20,128 nt of DNA. Source: Prevotella sp. CAG:1320 (GTDB lineage: Bacteria > Bacteroidota > Bacteroidia > Bacteroidales > Bacteroidaceae). This document shows, one piece after another, positions 15,186 to 20,128 of this stretch. Numbering within the stretch: position 1 is the stretch's first letter; every line of letters begins with the position of its first letter. The stretch spans positions 1-20,128 of the forward strand of contig FR882103.1 in the NCBI GenBank assembly GCA_000435635.1, given 5' to 3'. The translations under genes were made by a program, and so were the position numbers. A model generated the notes under the pieces. The model saw only the letters and a list, made by a program, of their open reading frames with translations, ran no database searches and had not been told where the DNA came from.

Positions 15186-16069
15186 AAAAATTAGCGTTGT
15201 TTTCCGCGTGCGTTATTACGCTGGCATCTTGCCAGGAACAAGAGAAATACGATGCCACAGGCCTGTTTGAGGCAAACACCGTGACCGTATCGGCAGAGGT
15301 TAGCGGAAAGCTTGAGTCTTTCTCCGTGGAGGAAGGTGATAGCCTCATCGTCGGCCAACAAGTGGGACTGGTGGACACCACCCTGCTCGCCCTCCAGCGA
15401 AAGCAGTTGCGAAGTCAGCAACTGGCCACGGAGAAGTCTTCTCCCGACATGGCCGCGCAAGCGGCGGCACTGCGCTCGCAAATCGCCCATCAACAAGAAG
15501 AGTGCGCCCGCGTAAGCCGTCTGCTCCAGGATGGAGCCACCACGAGGAAGCAACATGATGACGCGCAAGCGCGGCTGAGAACCCTGCGGGGGCAACTGGA
15601 CGGATTGCTCTCCACCCTCGACAAGAGCCGCGGCTCCATCACGGAAAGTGCCTCGGCCTTGCAATACCAAGGAGAGCAGGTGGAGGAGCAAATGCGCAAG
15701 AGCCACATAACGGCACCGATAACCGGGGTGGTATTGCGGAAATACGCGGAGCAAGGGGAGTACGCAACACCTGGGAAACCACTTTTCGAGATGGCCAACT
15801 TGAATGCCGTCTACCTGCGCTCCTACTTCACGGTCTCCCAGTTGGCGCATGTGCGCCTGGGGCAGCAAGTGACGGTCATCGCCGACTTTGGCGGAGATGA
15901 GCGATATGAATATCCAGGCAAGATAACCTGGATAGCGCGGGAAAGCGAATTCACGCCTAAGTCCATCCAGACAAAAGATTCCAGGGCCAACCTGGTATAT
16001 GCCGTGAAAGTGGCCGTGAAGAATGACGGCAGGCTGAAACTGGGACAGTATGGAGAAGTGCGCTTATGA
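15182..16069 (+). CDS. HlyD/YbhG-like periplasmic adaptor lipoprotein
   Basis: Membrane-fusion protein of 295 aa. The N-terminus is a lipoprotein signal with lipobox LASC (Cys17), so it is anchored in a membrane by lipid rather than by a helix. ANTVTVSAEVSGKLESFSVEEGDSL is the first half of the lipoyl/barrel-sandwich domain. Residues ~73-165 are a coiled-coil hairpin, and KSHITAPITGVVLRKYAEQGEYATPGKPLF is the second half of the lipoyl domain. The beta-barrel (VYLRSYFTVSQLAHVRLGQQVTV) follows. It should link the ABC transporter to the TolC-like channel. In E. coli the matching protein is YbhG. ATGA overlaps join it to the genes on both sides. Confidence 0.9.
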   Translation: MKKLALFSACVITLASCQEQEKYDATGLFEANTVTVSAEVSGKLESFSVEEGDSLIVGQQVGLVDTTLLALQRKQLRSQQLATEKSSPDMAAQAAALRSQIAHQQEECARVSRLLQDGATTRKQHDDAQARLRTLRGQLDGLLSTLDKSRGSITESASALQYQGEQVEEQMRKSHITAPITGVVLRKYAEQGEYATPGKPLFEMANLNAVYLRSYFTVSQLAHVRLGQQVTVIADFGGDERYEYPGKITWIARESEFTPKSIQTKDSRANLVYAVKVAVKNDGRLKLGQYGEVRL

Positions 16070-16980
16070 AAAACGCGGTCGAGACACAAGGCCTGACGAA
16101 AAGCTACGGAAAACTCGTGGCTCTAGACCATGTGAGCCTTTCCGTTCCAGAGGGTTCCCTGTTTGGTCTCATTGGGCCGGATGGGGCGGGAAAGACCACG
16201 CTATACCAGATATTGACCACTTTGCTCAGCCCCGATGAGGGGAACGCCATCGTCGCGGGGCTGGATGTGGCGAAGGATTATAGGAGGCTGCGTGCCGAGA
16301 TAGGTTATATGCCGGAGAGATTTTCTCTTTATCCAGACCTTACCGTGATGGAGAACTTGCGCTTCTTCGCCGCTCTCTTTGGGGTAGACATAAAGGACAG
16401 CCTCGACTTGATAGCCCCCGTATTCGGCCAGTTGAAGGAATTCCCGAACCGCATGGCCAAGGCTTTGTCTGGGGGCATGAAGCAGAAGCTGGCCTTGAGT
16501 TGCGCGCTGATACACCGCCCAAGAGTGTTGCTCTTGGATGAGCCTACCACTGGAGTGGATGCCGTATCGAGAAGCGAGTTCTGGAAGATGCTAGGCAGGC
16601 TGAAAGACATGGGTATCACTGTTCTTGTCTCTACCTCCTACATGGACGAAGCCGAGCGTTGCGAGTACGTAGCCCTGATGAACAAGGGAAAGATACTTGA
16701 CGTGAATACACCGAAGAAACTCATGGAAGGATTGGCCCGAAACCTTTACAATGCCTCGGCCAAGGAAATGTATCCGCTCCTTGAGGCTTTGCGTAGTATG
16801 CCCGACGTGGAGGATTGCTACACTTTTGGAGCCACGCTGCATGTCGTGACAACAGAGGCTTTTCGTCCTGAAGTGGCGGTCAACAGGCTTCGGCAAGAAG
16901 GCCTGACCGATGTCCGCGTCTATCCGGCAAAGGGAAATATAGAGGATTTGTTCATTAAACTGGCTAAAGAAGATGGATAG
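16066..16980 (+). CDS. ABC transporter ATPase, equivalent to the N-terminal half of YbhF
   Basis: ATP-binding subunit of 304 aa with a complete set of motifs: Walker A GPDGAGKTT (Lys43), Q-loop-position MPERFSLYPDLTVMENL, signature LSGGMKQKLALS (residues 134-145), Walker B VLLLDEP with catalytic Glu159, and an H-loop region VSTSYMDEAE in which Ser/Tyr stand where His is usual. A C-terminal extension of about 80 residues follows the ATPase core. It overlaps the second ATPase gene by 8 bp. Together the two (304 and 247 aa) match the length and order of the single dual-domain YbhF (578 aa in E. coli), so they probably pair as a heterodimer under the two permeases. Confidence 0.92.
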   Translation: MKNAVETQGLTKSYGKLVALDHVSLSVPEGSLFGLIGPDGAGKTTLYQILTTLLSPDEGNAIVAGLDVAKDYRRLRAEIGYMPERFSLYPDLTVMENLRFFAALFGVDIKDSLDLIAPVFGQLKEFPNRMAKALSGGMKQKLALSCALIHRPRVLLLDEPTTGVDAVSRSEFWKMLGRLKDMGITVLVSTSYMDEAERCEYVALMNKGKILDVNTPKKLMEGLARNLYNASAKEMYPLLEALRSMPDVEDCYTFGATLHVVTTEAFRPEVAVNRLRQEGLTDVRVYPAKGNIEDLFIKLAKEDG

Positions 16981-17716
16981 GGAAATAGTGATATCGGTCA
17001 AAGACCTGACAAAGAAGTTCGGCGACTTTACCGCAGTAGACCGTGTCAGCCTGCAAATCCGTAGGGGAGAGATATTCGGCTTCCTGGGCGCGAACGGAGC
17101 GGGCAAGACCACGGCTATGCGCATGCTGTGCGGGTTGAGTGTTCCTACATCCGGCACAGGGACTGTGGCAGGCTATGATATTCTTCGCCAGGCGGAGGAA
17201 ATCAAGCGGCATATTGGCTATATGAGCCAGAAATTCTCGCTTTATGAAGGGCTGACCGTGTGGGAGAACTTGAATCTTTTCGCTACCATCTACGGTATGT
17301 CCGCGAGAAGTATCAGGGAAAAGGCCGACGCGGCGTTCAAGACACTGGGCATGGAAGACATGCGGAATGTCTTGGTAAGGGAAATCCCTCTCGGATGGAA
17401 GCAGAAGCTCGCGTTCATGGCCGCTACTCTGCATTCTCCAGACATCGTCTTCTTGGATGAGCCGACAGGAGGTGTTGACCCTTCCACTCGGCGTAAGTTT
17501 TGGGAGATGATTTACCGGGCTTCGTCGGAGGGTATGACGGTCTTTGTGACCACCCACTACTTGGATGAAGCGGAATATTGCCACCGTGTCTCCATCATGG
17601 TGGACGGGAGCGTCAAGGCATTGGATAGTCCTTCAGGATTGAAGCGGTTGTACCACGCCGACACGATGGACGAGGTGTTCCGCGTCGTGGCCAAAGACGC
17701 GAAAAGGTCAGATTAG
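16973..17716 (+). CDS. ABC transporter ATPase, equivalent to the C-terminal half of YbhF
   Basis: ATP-binding subunit of 247 aa. Walker A is GANGAGKTT (Lys45), Walker B IVFLDEP with Glu163, D-loop GGVDPSTR, and the H-loop VTTHYLDEAE retains its histidine. The ABC signature is unusual: LGWKQ (residues 140-144) replaces LSGGxxQ. The same kind of change (LGFKQ) is known in the second domain of YbhF-type dual ATPases. The other subunit has the reverse pattern, a canonical signature but a non-canonical H-loop, so the heterodimer should have one consensus and one degenerate ATP site. It starts inside the end of the first ATPase gene, which points to translational coupling and equal dosage. Confidence 0.92.
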   Translation: MDREIVISVKDLTKKFGDFTAVDRVSLQIRRGEIFGFLGANGAGKTTAMRMLCGLSVPTSGTGTVAGYDILRQAEEIKRHIGYMSQKFSLYEGLTVWENLNLFATIYGMSARSIREKADAAFKTLGMEDMRNVLVREIPLGWKQKLAFMAATLHSPDIVFLDEPTGGVDPSTRRKFWEMIYRASSEGMTVFVTTHYLDEAEYCHRVSIMVDGSVKALDSPSGLKRLYHADTMDEVFRVVAKDAKRSD

Positions 17717-17732
17717 ATAAAAAGCGAACGTT

Positions 17733-18779
17733 ATGTCGGTATTCCAATCGCTCGTAAAGAAAGAGGCACTGCACCTGCTGCGGGATTTCCGTACGATAAT
17801 CGTGGTGCTGGTCATGCCTGTTGTCTTGTTGTTGCTGTTCGGTTTCGCCATCTCCACCGAGGTCAACAACGTAAGAGTGGCCACCGTGGTGGAACAACAT
17901 ACGGACCAGACCAAGCAGATAATAGACCGTTTCCGAACCAATCCCTATTTTACGTTTGAAGGGGTTGTCGCCTACAGTGACGTGGAAGACCTTTTGCGGA
18001 AAGGAAAAGTTGACGCCACTGTCGTGTTCCGTACTAGGGACGGGAAACTGGAACACCAGGTTATCGTGGACGCTTCCAATACCATCATGGCGCAGATGGC
18101 CACGGCTTATTTGGAAAGTGTCATCAGTCCAGGAGCGGACACGCCGATAGTGGCCAGCACGCTCTATAACCCGCGGCTGAGGAGCGCGTACAACTTCGTG
18201 CCAGGCATTATGGGCATGATATTCATCCTGATTTGCGCCATGATGACTTCCGTGTCGATTGTCAGGGAAAAGGAAACGGGCACCATGGACTTGCTGTTGG
18301 TGTCGCCAGTGCGTCCCTGGACGATTGTCTTCGGGAAGCTAGTGCCTTACTTCCTGTTGTCGTGCGTTATTCTGGCGCTGACGCTCGTATTGAGTTACAC
18401 GGTGCTAGGCATACCTTTCTCTTTTCGCCTCTTCGACGTGATATGGGTAACCATTCTGTATGTGATTCTTGCCCTTGCCTTGGGACTGCTCATCTCCACC
18501 ATTGCCTCCACGCAAGTGGCGGCCTTGCTCATATCTGGCGTGATGTTCATGATTCCGGTCATCTTGCTGTCGGGCATGATATTCCCCGTGGAGAACATGC
18601 CGTTGGTTCTCCAATGGATCTCGTGTGTTATCCCCGCCCGTTGGTATATCTCGGCCATGCGAGTCTTGATGATTCAGCGGTTGCCCGTGGGCTATGTGTT
18701 GACGGAAGTCCTTGTCCTGGCAGGGATGACGTTGCTTGTCTTGGCATTGGCCATCAAGAAGTTTAACGCGAAGAAATAG
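17733..18779 (+). CDS. ABC-2 type permease, YbhS-like
   Basis: Inner-membrane subunit of 348 aa. A first transmembrane helix (VVLVMPVVLLLLFGFAIS, about residues 25-42) follows a cytoplasmic amphipathic start with KKEALHLLRDFRT. A periplasmic domain of about 120 residues comes next. From about residue 155 a cluster of five to six helices contains the ABC-2 hallmark VREKETGTMDLLLVSPVRP (REKETG at 178-183), the loop that contacts the ATPases. ILLSGMIFPVENMP and IPARWYISAMR are the conserved late segments. It pairs with the next gene product. Starts 16 bp after the second ATPase gene. Confidence 0.92.
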   Translation: MSVFQSLVKKEALHLLRDFRTIIVVLVMPVVLLLLFGFAISTEVNNVRVATVVEQHTDQTKQIIDRFRTNPYFTFEGVVAYSDVEDLLRKGKVDATVVFRTRDGKLEHQVIVDASNTIMAQMATAYLESVISPGADTPIVASTLYNPRLRSAYNFVPGIMGMIFILICAMMTSVSIVREKETGTMDLLLVSPVRPWTIVFGKLVPYFLLSCVILALTLVLSYTVLGIPFSFRLFDVIWVTILYVILALALGLLISTIASTQVAALLISGVMFMIPVILLSGMIFPVENMPLVLQWISCVIPARWYISAMRVLMIQRLPVGYVLTEVLVLAGMTLLVLALAIKKFNAKK

Positions 18780-18783
18780 GAGG
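18778..18783 (+). promoter_or_regulatory. Strong Shine-Dalgarno sequence (AGGAGG)
   Basis: A perfect AGGAGG overlaps the stop codon of the upstream permease gene and lies 6 bp before the ATG at 18790. It fixes that start over the longer frame, which begins at 18736. Such strong sites are uncommon in Bacteroidetes. Confidence 0.75.
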
Positions 18784-18789
18784 ACGCTC

Positions 18790-19899
18790 ATGAACGGGAA
18801 CATATTACGGATATTGCTCAAAAAGGAAGTGACACAGATTCGGCGCAGTTTCCTCATGCGCTATGTGATATTCGCCATGCCCATGCTGGTGATGCTGGTC
18901 ATCCCCCTTGTCGCGACGCTCGACGTGAAGAATGTGGACGTGGTCGTAGTGGATAATGACCGCACGCCGCTATCACGGCGGATCGTGGCGGATATGGACG
19001 CTTCGGGGTACCTGTCCGTAACAGGCTGCTATTTCAGTTATGACGAGGCGTTCCAGAGAGTAGAGGAGGGCGAGGCGGATGTCATTGTCACTATCCCGAG
19101 GAATTACTTGAGAGACTTGGTCAAAGGGGCAAAGCCGCGATTGGATGTGAAAGCTAACGGCGTGAATGCCACGAAGGGGACGCTTGGGGCGAGATATGTC
19201 GCCACGTCCATGGCCAATACCCTTTTCCGATGGCAAGCGGAACAGGGAATTGCTTTGTCTTTGCCTAAAACCAGTGTGGTAAACCTTTACAACCAGGCCT
19301 TGGACTTTCGTGACTACATGGTACCGGCCCTCATGGTGGTGTTGCTCATCGTCATTTGCGGCTTCCTGCCCACTCTCAACCTGGTCAGCGAGAAGGAAAC
19401 GGGCACCATAGAGGCGATGAACGTCACGCCAGTGGGGAGATGGGAGTTCATCTTGTCTAAGTTGATACCTTATTGGGTGGTAGCTCTCTTGGTCGTCACC
19501 ATGGGAATGCTCATCGGTTGGTTGGTCTATGGAGTCGCGCCAAAAGGGAATGTCGCGGATATCTATTTGGCGACCGTCCTGTTCAGCCTCGTCATGTCGG
19601 GTTTGGGCGTATCCATTGCCAACAAGTCGGCCACCATCCTACAAAGCATATTCGTGATGTTTGCCTTCATCGTCATATTCCAGCTTATGGGAGGCCTGTT
19701 CACCCCCATCGCTTCCATGCCCCGGTGGGCACAATGCGTCACCTACGCCATACCGCCCCGCTATTTTATTGAAATCATGCGCTCAGTCTACCTGAAGGGG
19801 GCGAGCATGGCGGATTTGTGGAGCCAATACGCCGCCTTGCTCGGCTTCGCCACGCTGGCTTGCGCCGCGGCGGCCTTCACTTACAGCAAGCGGACTTAG
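18790..19899 (+). CDS. ABC-2 type permease, YbhR-like
   Basis: Second inner-membrane subunit, 369 aa, homologous to the preceding permease and of the same topology. The cytoplasmic start LLKKEVTQIRRSFLMRY is followed by a first helix (VIFAMPMLVMLVIPLVATL). A periplasmic domain of about 130 residues comes next, then the core with LVSEKETGTIEAMNVTPVGR (SEKETG at residues 200-205), and late segments MGGLFTPIASMP and IPPRYFIEIMRSVYLKG. The final helix ends at AAAFTYSKRT. Last gene of the operon, corresponding in order to ybhR. The exported compound is unknown: the E. coli homologue has been linked to drug and cation (Na+/Li+) export. Confidence 0.92.
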   Translation: MNGNILRILLKKEVTQIRRSFLMRYVIFAMPMLVMLVIPLVATLDVKNVDVVVVDNDRTPLSRRIVADMDASGYLSVTGCYFSYDEAFQRVEEGEADVIVTIPRNYLRDLVKGAKPRLDVKANGVNATKGTLGARYVATSMANTLFRWQAEQGIALSLPKTSVVNLYNQALDFRDYMVPALMVVLLIVICGFLPTLNLVSEKETGTIEAMNVTPVGRWEFILSKLIPYWVVALLVVTMGMLIGWLVYGVAPKGNVADIYLATVLFSLVMSGLGVSIANKSATILQSIFVMFAFIVIFQLMGGLFTPIASMPRWAQCVTYAIPPRYFIEIMRSVYLKGASMADLWSQYAALLGFATLACAAAAFTYSKRT

Positions 19900-19944
19900 C
19901 CCTCCCTCCCTGGCGTTCCTCCCCGCCACACAGCGGACGCAGCG

Positions 19945-19986
19945 ACCATGGTCGCCGTATGTGGTCACCATGGTCGCCGTATGTGG
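19945..19986. repeat. Two-copy direct repeat of 22-bp period with internal palindrome
   Basis: ACCATGGTCGCCGTATGTGG occurs at 19945-19964 and again at 19967-19986, identical over 20 bp and separated by 2 bp. The first copy lies in the perfect 14-bp palindrome GCGACCATGGTCGC (19942-19955). It is located 45 bp after the last exporter gene. It has no T tail and is not a terminator. Confidence 0.85.
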
Positions 19987-20128
19987 CAATCCTTCGTTCC
20001 TCATTCCTCCTCCCCGTTCCACCTCCCCTCTCCGTCCTGCGCCATCCGTTCCTCCCCTCGCGTCCCGTTTCTTTTTCCGTTTTCCGTGTTCTTATTATAT
20101 ATAATGTGTGCGCTATTCCCTGGCTCCC
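19987..20128. other. Pyrimidine-rich tract at the window end
   Basis: From about 19987 to 20090 the plus strand is almost entirely C and T, with many TTCC/CTCC runs. A TATTATATATAAT palindrome follows near 20093-20105. I see no gene and no hairpin terminator for the exporter operon here. The purine-rich complement could matter if a gene starts leftward or rightward beyond the window. Confidence 0.5.

Noticed and set aside
1..20128. tRNA, rRNA or riboswitch
   Set aside because: No cloverleaf-like sequence with GGTTCRA-type T-loop, no rRNA segment, and leaders are too short for known riboswitches.

Overview
The window looks like a chromosomal segment of a member of Bacteroidota, most likely order Bacteroidales (Prevotella/Bacteroides-like). 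The evidence is the promoters, several of which carry the Bacteroides-type -7 box TAnnTTTG with a TTTG-like -33 box about 20 bp upstream. The gene content agrees: PurT, a Bacteroidetes-style S8 peptidase, XseA/XseB, a group II branched-chain aminotransferase, and an outer-membrane efflux protein preceding an HlyD lipoprotein. Genus cannot be fixed from the sequence alone.

Layout. Bases 1-172 hold the edge of an IS3-type transposase remnant. A minus-strand operon (153-5360) follows, read from high to low coordinates: MATE transporter, cytidylate-kinase-like protein, YfcE-like phosphoesterase, purT, an FdtA-type sugar ketoisomerase and an FdtB-type sugar aminotransferase. A divergent promoter region (5361-5496) separates it from the plus-strand block of exported S8 protease, xseA and xseB (5497-8424). 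Then come ilvE and trmB from their own promoter (8438-10290), closed by a strong terminator. A two-gene unit (10527-12666) encodes an exported DUF362 protein and an exported alpha/beta hydrolase with a cysteine nucleophile. A 600-bp gene-free stretch (12667-13266) contains two unusual repeat arrays and a promoter full of palindromes. The last block (13267-19899) is one tightly coupled operon: TetR regulator, TolC-like channel, HlyD-like adaptor lipoprotein, two ABC ATPases and two ABC-2 permeases.

How the genes work together. The last operon matches the order of the E. coli cecR(ybiH)-ybhG-ybhF-ybhS-ybhR exporter, with a dedicated outer-membrane channel added and the dual-ATPase YbhF split into two overlapping genes. 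It should form a complete envelope-spanning exporter, probably controlled by its own TetR protein through palindromes in the tetR promoter. FdtA and FdtB act consecutively in making dTDP-3-amino-3,6-dideoxyhexose for surface glycans, but the rest of that pathway is not here.

The least explained features are the repeats. Bases 12774-12861 and 12904-12991 each consist of four units at an exact 22-bp spacing, built from unrelated core sequences and with reversed cores in defined positions. A third, two-copy repeat of 22-bp period lies after the exporter operon (19945-19986). These arrays and the secreted DUF362/Cys-hydrolase pair are the best candidates for something undescribed.
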